Of a DNA stretch of 64,000 nt, positions 23,801 to 35,623 are shown in pieces. Position 1 is the stretch's first letter. The number at the start of each line of letters is the position of its first letter. Location: NCBI GenBank assembly GCA_019059635.1, contig JAGVRJ010000015.1:992001-1056000 (forward strand), written 5' to 3'. Position numbers and translations under genes: made by a program. The stretch comes from Proales similis (lineage: Eukaryota > Rotifera > Eurotatoria > Ploima > Proalidae). Below the pieces are notes generated by a model, which saw only the letters and a list, made by a program, of their open reading frames with translations, had not been told where the DNA came from and made no database searches.

Positions 23801-26099
23801 GTGCAAATACTTTCATCCGCCCGAGCATTTGGTCAATCGGCTGAAAAAGCTCAAGAGCTCCAACACAGGCCCAGCACAATTGGTCACAATGGCCGCCTCG
23901 CCCAGACTGACGCTCAACATCGGCTCGGCGCCTGACCACGGCCTATACGCCGGTGCATTCGCAGGACACCAGACACCGCTCTACAGCCCTGCAATCAGTC
24001 CATACGGTAATGCATTGTACGCAGTTAGAAGCAACGCCGCCGCTCTATCCAATCATGGCTATACAACGCAATCGCCAGCTTTGTACGGTTTAAATCGCGC
24101 TAGCCACCAATCGGCTCATCAAACAGTCGCAAAACGAGCCCATTTGTTTAGAGCTTCGAACGCCGCCGCCGCCGCCGTCAAGTACAATCGTTCCAATCAG
24201 ACAAACTCTGTGGTGTGCGTCTCCTCGCCTAGTCCCACTGCCGCTAATGCTTCTAGTGCAGCTCCTCAGCTCGCTTCTGCTTCTAGTCCTGCCTCCTGCA
24301 CAATATCGGTATGGCTCGCTTGCCGCTGCTAGTTTGCTTGGTTTTTGTTTTCTACCAATTTAACCACTAATCAATGAGCAGCTCGATTCGATTCTGTCTG
24401 CTTGCTGCTCGTCTACACTGCACCGTCTAGTGACTGTTAGCTGTTGCGATTTTATTTGATGTTGCTCTTTTTTTTTGCGTTATTCGCTGTCTTGTAGCGT
24501 TTGCAATGCTCGAGTGGTTGCCACTGTCTCGTGCTCGTTCGCTCACAGGCTCTTTGGCAGTCTAGAGCAATCTAATCAACTAGGATAATCAGCTAGGATA
24601 GGAAAAGAGAGGAAAGACTCACAAAGAGAAAATTAGAGGAAAAGAGAGACCAAGCGGATGATAAATTGAAAGCTCGCTCCTAAACTCTAATGCGCCGCTT
24701 GAAAATCAGAATTCTAATCGCCTATTGATTGTTTTGTGCAGCAGACGGCAGTGAACGAGGAGACTTCGTCTGGAGCGTTGGCCGATCACGGTGCTATGAT
24801 TCAAGTGGTGAACTATGCACGTCCGCAGCCAGCATATGCAACAGCAGCAACTACTACCAACTCAGACGAACAAGTGAGCTTTGCTTTCTGTGCCAATTTA
24901 AAGAAATAAAAGACCATGATTGTAAACAGGTACTCGACTCGAATCATGTAAGTGGAACGCAGACTGGTACGCAAGCAAGTGTCGCCGCCGCCGCCTATCC
25001 AAAGCTATAGCTACAATGCGCTTATCTCTCTTTGCCCTCAATGTTCGCCCCCTATGCTCTTTGTTCACTGACTGGTCGTCGTACTAATGCACCGCAGGTC
25101 GCGCACCGCACACACTCTCACGAGTTTGAAGCGAGCAGACATTTGGTGAAGGAAAAGAGAAGCATTTTTGCAGCTATAGCTTTAGGGCTCGCTTTGTAGA
25201 CAGCCTCTTGTCCGCTTAATGCAGTCGCTTTGGTCGCCGAAGCCTACGAGACCGTTCACTTTGAAGCTTCTGCTCGATGCCGATTTAAAATTCCAACGCC
25301 GTCCGTCGGCTAGCGGCTAGAGATGTAGGTGTGGCCTGATCGAGATGGCGAGAGCGGCGTCTCGATCGGGGCTGGGCCGGACAAGGGCTGCTGTCGACTT
25401 GCGAGCGTGCGCCGCTTACTCGCCGCTACTTTTCTTCAAACTTGTTTTCTCCTTTGTTTTCTTATTCGTGCAATTAAGGCTAATAGTGCATCTGCTACTG
25501 CTCCTACTGTAACCGCTAATGTGGTCGATGTTGTGACGGGCAAAAAGAGACAGCATGACGCAATCGAGCAGGAATTTGTGTCGCTGGTACTTATCTGTCC
25601 TCTTGTTCTTGTGCGCTTTATTTTTGTCTCTTTCTGTTTGCGCTCGAGCAAGCATAACAGGCTTCTGAATTCAAGCTAACAAACAGACATGAGTCGCTTT
25701 TCTCTTCTTTTTTTTTTGTTCGACTCTTTTCGATCGACTTTTTCAGCTCATATCGAGCGGATTTTTAATTTTGTTACTTGAAAGCAGGGCGTGCCATTGA
25801 AGAGAGCCGCGATCGCAGATTATAAATCGGGAATGCCTGGCACCGCCTATCAAGCAATGCACCCGAGCGCAGCAGGCCAGCAAGTGCAAATCATGCCTCA
25901 GCAAATGATAGCAACGTCGCAGAACGCGCTCGGCGCCTACAACCAATACCAGACCGGTCTCGCATACGCGCCCGGCTATCAGCAATACCAGGCCATTCCA
26001 ATTCAATGTAAGCCTCGCGAGCTGGCTCATCACCCGTCTTTCTGTTGCATTCTCGTCCGTTTAGATGCCACTCACCCGGCCAATTCATCGCGAATTTAA
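20889..26099 (+). CDS. mbl/MBNL: Muscleblind-like RNA-binding splicing factor, four CCCH zinc fingers
   Basis: Binds YGCY-type RNA and regulates alternative splicing and RNA localisation. Proposed exons: 20889-21476, 22600-23106, 23652-24308, 24742-24873, (optional 24930-24947), 25479-25586, 25788-26007 and 26065-26099, all in phase, about 748 residues without the optional exon. A Ser/Gln-rich N-terminus precedes finger 1 ([21 protein letters not shown]). The first coding exon ends ACYDSLK, a boundary conserved in MBNL genes. Finger 2 is [20 protein letters not shown]. After an Ala/Gln-rich linker, exon 3 has finger 3 ([21 protein letters not shown]) and finger 4 ([18 protein letters not shown]). 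Exon 25479-25586 contains GKKRQHDA, resembling the nuclear-localisation exon of MBNL. The tail ends [11 protein letters not shown]. Donor choice at 24308 and the microexon are uncertain. Fingers 2 and 3 deviate from consensus. Confidence 0.93.
23133..23149. repeat. Poly-C run in a muscleblind intron
   Basis: Seventeen consecutive C, starting 27 nt downstream of the exon 2 donor at 23106/23107. Such tracts can bind poly(C)-binding splicing regulators or be a length-unstable site. Confidence 0.9.
24930..24947 (+). other. Possible 18-nt in-frame microexon of muscleblind
   Basis: Acceptor TGTAAACAG, six codons (V L D S N H) and donor GTAAGTGG, in phase 0 like its neighbours, so including or skipping it keeps the frame. 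Inferred from splice signals only. Confidence 0.35.
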
Positions 26100-26992
26100 T
26101 TTTACAAATACAGAGTTCAATCGCATTCACACCCATCCACTCACTCACTCACGCACACACTCCAGCACAGACTCAGCAATCTTGTCTCACAGCAAACGCG
26201 AGATGAAATCTGTTTTAGGTTTTAAAATGGTGCGCCCCGGCCGCTCTCGCAACAGCAACAACCAGCAACATTCCAAGCAGCGTGTCAATTCGTCGAGAGA
26301 GCCGACAACAAAGAAAACAGTGAACTAGCGCTTTGGCATCAGTCAAACCTCGTCTCTCTGTCTGTGTCCATGTCTGTGTGTGTGTGTTTGTGTGAGGCTG
26401 TGTGGAGGTGTGTTTTGCCGTGCTGCTGGTGATGACGGCCACGAACATCGACGCCGCCACAAAGACGATTCAATGTTGAATCGAGTGCTAGAAATTCAAT
26501 TGCCGCGTTCAATATTCGTCTCCTTTCTTCTTCTTCTTCAGTTCATTCGAAATCATCTAACTTTTGTTGTTTTATTTGTTGTCGACGGAGAGCAGCTCTG
26601 CTTTTCTCAATAGATTGGCGACCAACACAATGTTTGTGATTGTTTTTATTGTTGTCCTTTTCAAATTTTCTTCATTCTCTTTCTTCATCTCCTATTCTGC
26701 CTTTTTATCTCTATCTCTCACTGTGTCTAGGTATTTCTCTGTTGGCTCTAATTCACTCTTTCAATTGCAAACTTGTTCTCTACTTTATTCTTATTCGTCG
26801 ACAAGACCGAGAGATTTGACAATAAAATTCTTTTTTTTTTTAAATTTGACACCGTAGGTTCAGTTTTGATCAAACAATAACGACAACGACAACGTACAAA
26901 TCAGACAGAGGGCGCGTTAATATTTGCATTCGTTTATTGGAGCAAAATAATTGTTCTGGGATTGTTTGAACGGCGATGGGGCCTGACGGTGC
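26100..26992. other. Muscleblind 3' UTR and convergent 3' ends
   Basis: 893 bp, T-rich with (GT) and (CTT) tracts. It contains AATAAA at 26821-26826 (+), probably for muscleblind, and TTTATT at 26933-26938, which is AATAAA on the minus strand, 55 nt past the stop of the convergent gene. No coding frame is supported. Confidence 0.6.
26933..26938 (-). terminator. Poly(A) signal of the NAAA-like pseudoenzyme gene
   Basis: AATAAA on the minus strand, 55 nt downstream of the TGA at 26993-26995. Confidence 0.6.
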
Positions 26993-29003
26993 TCAGTTGA
27001 GCGCTTGGCCGCCACTTCTCAGCAACACTTTCATTCTGACGCCGTCGCCCACTGAGCCGGATCGGCCTCTGCCGGTCTCAAATCTCACAGTGAGCACCGT
27101 TTTCCTAAACAAAGCAAAGCAAGTGAACAAACGAGCAAAAAAAAAAATAAATGCGAGAAGCTACTTACGAGTGGCAGATAGGAAACTGGCTCATTGCTTG
27201 GCTAACTTGCCTATCACGCGAGCTCTTGTCCGTTTCGCCAATTTGAAGGTTTCGGCTGACGACCGCCTGAATCTGCTGAGCGTGTCGATCGATGACGCCT
27301 TCCTCGTCGTAGCTGCTAGCCAGAGCGAACCAGGCCTGGCCAGGAGCCGGGTAGCCCTTGTCAATGACTCCGGACTCTGACACTCTGCGAACGAGGTTGC
27401 CGTTCGAAAGAGACGTCTTGTACTCGTAGAGGCCGTAGTCCATGTTGGCCAACGAGAACAGTGGTGAGCGGTCGGCTAATTCGATTCTTGGCCCACGCGT
27501 CGTCTGGCGTCGTCGTCTGGCTGAACGGCATTCGCTGCCCGATCGGCCATTTCGGCAGTCGTCAGAGTTGTCGAACCACTGAGGTCGGTTGGACGGCACG
27601 TATCGGTCATAGCCGTTCTGCTGCCGTGAGTGGTCGCGCGAGCCTTGTCCTCGCCACGAGGCCACATTTCGCTCGTCCTCTCTCTGTCTGTAGTGGTTGT
27701 CGTATTGCGCTCTAGCTGGCTGCTGGTATCGATCGTCGTGTCTGTAATCGTCATGTCGATTATCACTCCTGCTGTCCCATTGGTTGCTTCGGGCCGGCTG
27801 TCGATCTTGAGCTCGATCCCAACTTTGGTGATTAGAGTATTGAGGCGCAGCTCCTCGCTGGCCTTGATCATAAGCCGGATTGGCGACCGGCGCTCTGATG
27901 TAGTTGTTGTTGTAGTCAAAGCTCGGCCCAGCTGCTAAAGAGACTGGAGTCGAATTGATCGCCACGGACCTCTTGGTGTCGGTCGGCGATCGGCTGATGA
28001 TGCTCGACTTGCGTGCTTCGAGACCAACTGTGGCCACTGTCATGTTGGTCGAGAGGTAGAGGTCGTTAAAGGCGTGCACCGCGTCTACTCCGTTGTACAT
28101 CGACTGGTAAAAGTCAAACAAAGGATTGGCGAGCTGGAAGCGCTGAAACGTGGCCGGTGAGAAGGTGCCCCGTCGCTGCAGATTGTTCAAATCTGCGCGC
28201 AGCGAGTCTAATTGACTCTTAAAGTCGCCTTTGTAATCGGCGAGCGCCGAGAAGGCCAAGTACTCGCCGTGGTGGAAAGCCAACACGCCGGCATAGCCGC
28301 CCATGCACAGAGCAGAGTCCTCGCCTTTCCACATTCTTCGAGATCGAGTCTGAATAAGTCGTCTGGAAAGGTCGAAATGTGAACTGCACAAACCCGTTTT
28401 GACTGAATGGCGCGTTGGTCACGTTGCATTCGTAGATGAGCTGTTTCATGAGCTCTGGATAGGGAAAGTCAATGTTGACTGTGAGCACGTTTTGCTCGCC
28501 GGCCAAGTTGTTGATCAGCACTGTGCCGTGTCTAAATCCGAACGGCGTGGAGAGTGGGACACACGAGCGAGCAAATGACGACCAAGTTACGTTTTGAGCT
28601 CAATGAACAGGTTGTACTTGAGCATGTCAAGGTAGCTCACGCCGAGCTGGCGTGACATGAGCTGGATTTCGGCGTTTATGGGAAACTCGTAGAACGACTC
28701 GTGACCTTCGAGGAAAGCGAGCTCGCTCTCCACAAGCCCTTCTTTGGACATGTCCGATCTGAGAGTTCGATTTTTACTATTGACCAAGCACGACAAGCTC
28801 GAGTCTACTTACTTGATTTTGTTCAACAGCTCAAGGATTTGACTCTTGAAGTGCTGGGTAGGTGCCGAGACTCGCTTCTGCGGCGAGGACTTGACGTCAA
28901 CGCTGAAAATGGGAAGGCGCTGATCGCTGGCCAAGCAAGACTTGCCCAGAGAACTGGCGCTGGTCACGGACACCAGAAGGAGGCAGATCAGTTGGGTTCT
29001 CAT
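26993..29003 (-). CDS. NAAA/acid-ceramidase-family paralogue lacking the catalytic residues (predicted pseudoenzyme)
   Basis: Exons 29003-28813, 28758-28591, 28531-28394, 28335-27169 and 27104-26993 join in phase to 591 residues. The third intron (58 nt, GTTTGT donor) was chosen because it repairs the frame and the family alignment. A signal peptide (MRTQLICLLLVSVTSASS) is followed by the family's N-terminal region (EFPINAEIQLMSRQLGVSYL). The segment aligned without gaps to the neighbour's catalytic-Cys region reads HGTVLINNLAGEQ...TVNIDF: the nucleophile Cys is Gly (about 122), the active-site Arg is Val (138) and Asp141 is kept. TNYDHW is replaced by SSYDEE. The C-terminus (QFPICHSKTVLTVRFET) still aligns to NAAA. 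An insert of about 150 residues rich in R, D, Q, N, Y and S ends in RSARRRRQ, a furin-like basic run. No amidase activity is expected; function unknown. It lies downstream of the intact paralogue on the same strand. Confidence 0.82.
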
Positions 29004-29521
29004 TGTGGTTTATCGAGTATTTTGCAATACACTTGGCCTCTCCCCACGACAACTATATTTAAAGACGCGATTAGAGTATGGGTAGCTTGGATACCCATCA
29101 GAACTTGATTAATCGCCTTGGCAGCCGCCGCCAAGTCTCATTGACAGCTTGGTGACAATATTTGATCAATTGGTCGTTGCCAAACAATCACTTCCTGCGC
29201 CTATCTGCCGGTGGCCGTCCTTCTATTTGATTTACAATCGAAATATACGACATTCTGTCCCTTTCTGGGTGCAGTCGCCTTCCCCTTGCCATGCTTTCCT
29301 TCTTCCCTTTGCCTCTTGACCCAAGACCCAATAACAAGTCCAACTAGACGAGGACGAGCCCGTACGTTCAGCATTACACTGCTCTGTACTTTGTTAAGAC
29401 CTTGTTCAAGAGCATTCCCCAAGCCCAAAGAATTCTGGTGTTGTCAATTCAGACTTTATTTTAGGAAACAAATAAAAGGAGCCAACGAAAGAGAGTTAAA
29501 ACGGCTTGTTTAGAACGCCGC
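29004..29521. other. Spacer between the tandem NAAA-family genes
   Basis: 518 bp holding the upstream gene's minus-strand poly(A) signal (29455-29460) and the 5' region of the downstream gene. No coding frame is supported. Confidence 0.6.
29455..29460 (-). terminator. Poly(A) signal of the NAAA gene
   Basis: TTTATT on the plus strand, i.e. AATAAA on the minus strand, 62 nt past the TAA stop at 29522-29524. Confidence 0.6.
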
Positions 29522-30873
29522 TTAATGAATGACTATTTGAAATGGCTTGTAGTCGCGGGCGGACATGACCACAGAGTAAACGGTCCAGCTAGAGAGAAGG
29601 GCGATGAGCGAAGATGGCCTGATATTGGCGGCGGATTTACTCACTTGTTGCAGACCGGCCACAAGGACATGGTGTCCATAAGCGTGTCGTAGTTTATGCC
29701 ACTCTGGCTGATGTTGTCCATTTTCCTAATGCCCGGATCGCGGCGATTGTCGTTGCTGGGCACCGCTTCCCAATGGTCGTAGTTGGTCTCAAGCAAGTAC
29801 CAGTGGCCGAGGCCGCTGGGCTTGCTATTCAGGCGCCAGACGTCCACTGTGGCTTCTTGGTTGCGGGTGAGAATCACTCCCTCGCCGGGATAAATGCCGC
29901 CCAGCACAAAGTAGCAGCCAGCGATCAGGGCCCGATGGCTCAGCAGCTGTACAGCTTCGTTGTAGGTGTCCGGGCCCTCCATCACCTCGCGTGTGAGTCT
30001 AAACAGCGGCGTCGCGTTCTTCTCCATCATCGCCGACATTAAGTTGCTCATCCAGCCGCCCACGTCTGTTTGCCCCGTCAGTTAGTGAGAATTGGTGCCT
30101 GTAGTCTAAGCTCGGTTACCTCTCTCGTTCACACTGAATGTGAATTTGGCGTATTTGTGCCCGGTGACGACGCCCAAAAATCCGGCAATGTGAGCACTCG
30201 TGTACAAAAGCTGATTGGACCATGAAGGCTCAGATTTCGAAAAGGTCCGGTCGGTCGCTGACTTACTTGGCCGTCGCGGTAGAACTTGCCGATAAATGTC
30301 AAATTCTGAAGATGATAGGCAAAGTAGTAGTCCAGATTGCGTCCATGAATTATCTGCCCGTCCTTGGTCTCTGCGATCACACTGGTGCAGTAGCTGCACG
30401 ACCCAAGCACAGTTAGGGCAGCTCGTGTCTAGTCAGTCAAGGCACTTACGCGGTAAGCTCGTAGTAAATGTTGAGCATAACGGCATCGCTCACGTCAATG
30501 TCGAGCGCTTTTGCCATGCCGCGCAACTCCTCATTGAACGGATACGGAAAGTACTGATCGTAGCGGTCAATGAGAAGCTTCTTCAACTCGTTGATTCTCG
30601 GGTCCTTGAGTCGGTCTCTGCGCACATTCGTTGATTATTGAGTTGTAGGCGAACTATGGCGCCGGCGTTCACTTACTTGGCAAGTTGGAGCCATTCGATC
30701 ACTTGATGCTTAAAGTGCAATAGAGGGCCATTGAATCGAATGGCCGGCTCGTCGTCCAGATTTATGTCGTAGGTCGGCGGCACCCGATGATTGTATCGTT
30801 CGCACTTGCCTGACTCGACCTGGCCCGAGCCGATGAGAGTGAGCAAAAGGCAAAACAGGGCAGCAGTGATCAT
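29522..30873 (-). CDS. NAAA: N-acylethanolamine-hydrolysing acid amidase / acid ceramidase family
   Basis: Lysosomal N-terminal-nucleophile hydrolase that cleaves fatty-acid amides. Exons 30873-30677, 30617-30450, 30393-30267, 30210-30120, 30065-29645 and 29588-29522 join in phase to 356 residues, the length of vertebrate NAAA. The ATG at 30873 was preferred over 30951 because it directly precedes a signal peptide (MITAALFCLLLTLIGSGQVES). Features: VPPTYDINLDDEPAIRF; CTSVIAETKDGQIIHGRNLD with the autoprocessing nucleophile Cys (about 124), Arg140 and Asp143; LLYTSAHIAGFLGVVTGHKY; RALIAGCYFVLGGIYPGEGV; LLETNYDHWEAVPSNDNRRD; and the C-terminus WTVYSVVMSARDY. All known catalytic residues are present, in contrast to the next gene downstream. 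NAAA fits better than ASAH1 at the N-terminus, but acid ceramidase activity cannot be excluded. Confidence 0.92.
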
Positions 30874-31390
30874 TTTTGTTTTCGTTGCGGCGTTGTCGGC
30901 GGTTTTTGCTTTTAAGCGAAAAATTGAGCCCAGCTCCATGGTTTCAATCAAATAAGATTAGCGGCGACATACTGTGCGCGCTCGCCAATCAACCAATCAA
31001 CTAATCAAAACGAGAAAAACGCCTTTAGACTCATCATCAATAGTAGTATTTTTTACAATCAATTTTCAATCGATACAGAGCAAGAGCGAGATTTAGACAA
31101 AATTGTGTTTTAAATGCTTCTGGTTGCCATCTGAGGCCACTGATGATGGCCTCGGAGATGACCTTGATGATTTTAGAATTGTAAAAAGATGTAAAAATAG
31201 AGCGAGAGTGGCGGCTCTTGCCAAATAAGATTGGCGGCAAAATGGAATGATAAAATTGAGCAGCGGCCAATCGTGGTGCTGAATGGCGCTGAATTGCGAC
31301 AAGGGCCAGGCCGTAGATTAGTGAATCAAATTAATTGATTGATCGATTTGACGCGGTTTAAATCTCGAAATCGATGACCGACTTGACAAA
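30874..31390. other. Spacer between NAAA and POLD1
   Basis: 517 bp, AT-rich, both neighbours on the minus strand. It holds the NAAA 5' region and the POLD1 3' UTR. No exon or clear element was seen. Confidence 0.6.
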
Positions 31391-34300
31391 TCACCAGCAC
31401 AAGTCGCCAAAACGGCCCATGATTGCCTCCTGTTCTTGCAGGTCCTTGCGAACCTTCTTCCGCATGTAGAAGATGGGACAGTCTTGACTGTGGACAAAGA
31501 GAGGTCAATTAGCTTTGGAGTGAGCACGATTAAAGGCCATTTGTCTTACTTGGTGCAAATGACATCTTCGTGTAAGCTGCCTTGGCAGCGCTGGCATTCG
31601 GTCCAGAGGCGGGCGAACTTCTCCTCCAACATTGACATGTTGGACACTTGCTTTTGGTAGACCTCAGACTCTTTTGACTTGCAATGCTTGCAGACAGCGG
31701 CCGGTCCGTCTTTGTCGTCGAGCACAGTCTTGCAAGACAAGCAGGTCTCACGCTTTTTGGTGAACGCGGCCAGGCCGCCGATCTTGGCCGTCGTTACTGT
31801 CTTGGTGAGAGTGTGCTCGCCCTTGAGCAGCACAAACTCGGCTCTGTCGTGCAAAATGGGCTCGAATATGCGCAGCAGAGGCTTTGAGAGTTGGTTGTCC
31901 AAGTAGTAGCGCGTGTCGATCGGCAAATTGTGCTCGAGCGCGTAAACAGGGTCCTCTGCTCTCTCATAGGTCGCCTGGCCCTTGGAGCCGGCCACAATGA
32001 CGTAGGGCACTCGATCGCCGAGCTGCGGCGCCGAGCCCGGATCTCGCTTCCGCATCTTGTTGGCCAGCTCAACGTGCGCTTGCTTGCCCGCGTACTCCTT
32101 GTCGGTTTTTGTCAGCTCTTTGGTGATTACCAGGTGCGAGATGTCAATTCGGTTGCACAACAGGTCCGATATGGTCTGCTTGGCGTACTCGATTGCACTC
32201 TGGGGATTGCGTTCGATGAGGAGCTTTTGGAGGCAAACGCTGATTAGATTGGCCACCAGGGGACTGTTGTCTCTCCTCACGGTCTCGATGCCTTTGCAGT
32301 CCATTTTGTCGTACTTGTCTGGCCGGGTGAAGTACAAGCCGGCGTAGCGTTTTTTGTTTATCAGCAAATAGGGAAAGTAGCACTTTTCGAACTCGAGCTT
32401 GATCGGCTTTTCGAACGTGGCAGTGACGTACTCGGCCGCCTCTTTGCCCAGCTTCATCGCCTCGTCCAGTGTCGACACGCCGAACTTAACCATCACCGAA
32501 TCGGTGTCGCCGTAAATTACGACCGCGTCGTGCTGATAGCCGTTGGCGATTTTGAACTTGGCCTCCACCAGCCGCTTTGTCTTTTCGATCATGGTGCGGC
32601 CGAACGCGGTCACACTCTGCGAAATTTCCAGACACGGCAGTTTGCCCACCTGGGCGCCAGTGAAGCCGTACACAGAGTTGGCGCTCATTTTCAGCGCGAG
32701 CTGACGACCGTCGAGCACTTTGTATCTGAACGGGTCCTTTTCCTCCTTCATCATGGCTTTGGCTCTTTTGCGCGCGCTCAGCAGGTTTTCAAGAATCTCG
32801 GGCAGAATGCCGCGACGCAGACTCGGCTTGACAAAGTAGTTGCCGCTCGGCGTCTGAATGTACTCGTCGGGCGACACGTTCTCCTTGTTGCGCAGCAGCG
32901 TTGTGTAGCACAGGTTGTGAGCGATCATTATGCTCGGGTAGAGAGAGCTGAAATCGAGCGTTGAAATGGGCGTGTCGTAGTAGCCTTTGACAGGCTCAAT
33001 GACCGTGGCGCCCTCGAACTCCTCGTTGACGTCGATTTTCATGGCCGGTATGAGAAGCTCTTGCTCCTTGGCTTTGCGCAGTAGCTGAGAGACCACCTTG
33101 ATCTGCTGGCCTCTGGTGAGCAGATAGCCCAGCGGCACGCCAGTTACTCTGGCCATCTCCATGTAGTTGATTATGCTCATGAGCTTGTCGATCAGCCTGA
33201 GTGGCAGGTAGGCGTCCTTGAGACAGTAGATGGCCAGTCGGCGTCTGGTCTGCTCGTTGCCGTTCTGCAGATCGCTGATTATCGAATGATGCACGTCTTC
33301 CTTCTGCTCCTGCAGGAACTGGTAGCTCACTGCGTTTAGGCGGTAAGAGCGCAGCTTGTAGTCGCGAACGAGCACCAGCAGCAGGTCGAATATCACACGA
33401 CCCTCCATGTTTATCTGCTTGTTCTCTCGCCGGCCCATCTGCTTTGACTGAAGCACCACTCGCCTCTCGGTGGTCTTGACGTTTTTCAGTCGGCCCAAGA
33501 ACGGGAACAGGTCCACTTTGAGCGTCTTGGCTCTGTTGAGCAAATAGGCAATGTCGAAATTCTGGATGTTGTAGCCGGTGATGATGTCCGGGTCGACCTC
33601 GCGCACAAAGTCGCTCCAGGCTTTCAGCATCTCGCCCTCTTTCATGTAGGAGAGCACCTGCGAGCCGACTATGGACGAGCACGTGTTAAGCGTGAATATG
33701 TTGCGGATGAACGGATCCTTCTCGCCCTGACGCAGCACCATGTTGGCAATTTGAATGACTGGGTCCTTCTCGGCCTCGGGAAACACGCCCTTGCGTCCAG
33801 CGCATTCAATGTCAAAGCTCAATATTCGCAGCGGCGCAATTTTTATCCACTCGCCCTCGGCCGGATGTGAGATGATGTCCTTGCACTTGACGTCTACCTC
33901 CAGCTGACATCGGCTCATGTAGTCGTTGCGATCGCGTATTGTGTACACTCCGTTGGGTATTTCGATCCAGTTGCAGCCGACAATGCCCATGTCGGCCATG
34001 AAGCGAATCTCAAAGTCAATGTTGCTCTCGAACGTCTGAAAGCCCTGCATGCCCAGGCCCGGACAATCAAAGCCGCTGTCAAGTATTCGCTTGATCGTCG
34101 ATATGAACTTGGGCAGTGCGAGCTCGATCATCAAATAGGAAGATTTCTTATTGCCCTGGTAGCCGTAGACGTTCTGCTTCTGCACGATCTTGACGTCGGT
34201 CACAATGTGCTCGATCGGCTCTTTGGTTCTGATCTCGTTTTTGGCCGCCTGGTTCAGCGCGTCCCGAAACTTGTGCAAGTCGGTTGCCTTCATAGCGTGA

Positions 34301-34824
34301 GGCATCGACGCATACAAATAGGGCACATAGCCGTACAGATGCGCCAGGATGCTGTTGCCGCCCTCGGTCACGCCGTAGAGTCTGAAGATTGGCACCTTGC
34401 CGGCGCTGGCCAAGTCGCCTTTGGGCGGCGGGCCCTCATAAAAGTCCAGATCAATCTGCTGGAAGACAAGCGAGTCCTCGCTCGGTTTTATGTCCGGCAG
34501 AGGAGGCCGGGACCAGCGCGCATTTGTGCTCATGTTCTCCGGGCCTTGTCCTAAATACCGTTCGACCGAGCGAGTTAGAGGCGCAAATGAGAAGCAGCGC
34601 AATTGACTGAATGAAACCTGTTTCCAGTGGCTCGCCGTTGAAATCAACATCCTCTTCCAGCGCGGCCAGTTCGGTCTCAAATGCGCTCTTGGCCTCGTCT
34701 TCTTCGTCCCCGTGTCTGACACTAGCTATTAGAGCAGTCGGCGCCACACTGCAATTTCAATTTACTTGAACCGCTTGTTCTTGGGAGTGCCAGGGCCAAT
34801 CGCTGCCTTTCGCTTATTGTCCAT
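31391..34824 (-). CDS. POLD1: DNA polymerase delta catalytic subunit
   Basis: Replicative B-family polymerase with 3'-5' proofreading exonuclease. Exons 34824-34766, 34715-34618, 34550-31550 and 31487-31391 join in phase to 1084 residues (human 1107). The first exon encodes a basic N-terminus ([20 protein letters not shown]). Exonuclease motifs: [14 protein letters not shown] (about residue 298), [19 protein letters not shown]. Polymerase motifs: [10 protein letters not shown] (A), [13 protein letters not shown] (B), YGDTDSVMV (C). C-terminal metal sites: CysA CLSC...CKHC and CysB CQRC...CTNQDC, the latter split by the last intron and expected to bind 4Fe-4S; the end is RFGDLCW. The intron before 34550 uses a GTTTCA donor. 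All catalytic aspartates look intact. Confidence 0.97.
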
Positions 34825-35623
34825 TTTGGCTATTTCGACCCAGCAGACGCCGACTAGATGTAATCTGATGCGATTTCCTCCTTCTTTTGCTTCACTTGAA
34901 GAGATTTTGTTGTTTAAATGCACACAAGCGCCGTTCAAGTACACGCTTTTCAACTGCACGCGTTTGTCTTTTGCAGTCGACTTTTTCGACGACAATTCAA
35001 ATCAAAGGTGTCCACTCTTATTCGATCTGATCGAGTTCTTTGACTCTAGTGACCGATCCTACAACACGCATTATCATCATCATCATCATCATCATCATCA
35101 TTTTATTCCAAAGAGTCACAAAGAGAAAGAAACGAAATTTGCAGTCAGCAAACTGAAAATAAAAACCAACGCATTCGGTTGAATAGAACGGAAGCCGGAA
35201 ATTTGAAAAGAACGGCACAAAAATGGCCCAAATGAATAGGAGGAGGAGGATTAGGTGTGTTAGGACGGCTTGTGAACGGTTTGTGCAGTCGGAATTTCAA
35301 ATGTGGACAAGACAGAGTGCGAGAGGCGAAACAAATGTGAAACGCATCGAGCGGAACCAATCGAACGTTAAGAAAAAACAACAAAAGGGCCAAGCATGCA
35401 AATTCAGAGTAGCGTAGAATGAAGATGTCTGCTTTTCGCTTCTGTCGGCTGGCGCTCAAATTTGCCTCGGCTGACGGTCGGTCGCTTGTCACTTGTGTAC
35501 AATTTAGTCAAGTTGGCGGTTTTTTATGCTTTTGGAGTATGCGAGCGCCTTGAATTAAGCCCACAGATTAGTTGGGGAGAAGAGTTAAGGACAGTGCAGT
35601 AGTTTAGAGGTTAGAAAGGGCAG
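34825..35623. other. Spacer between POLD1 and the JHY-like gene
   Basis: 799 bp containing a (TCA)n array at 35072-35101 and the POLD1 5' region. Frames here are short or repeat-driven. Confidence 0.6.
35072..35101. repeat. (TCA)n microsatellite
   Basis: About ten CAT/TCA units in a row. Confidence 0.95.

Noticed and set aside
28219-28521. Apparent frameshift in the NAAA-like paralogue suggesting a pseudogene
   Set aside because: A 58-nt intron (28393-28336, GTTTGT donor) restores both frame and family alignment, matching local intron size.
32996-33682. 228-codon minus-strand frame inside POLD1
   Set aside because: Out-of-frame shadow of the exonuclease region.
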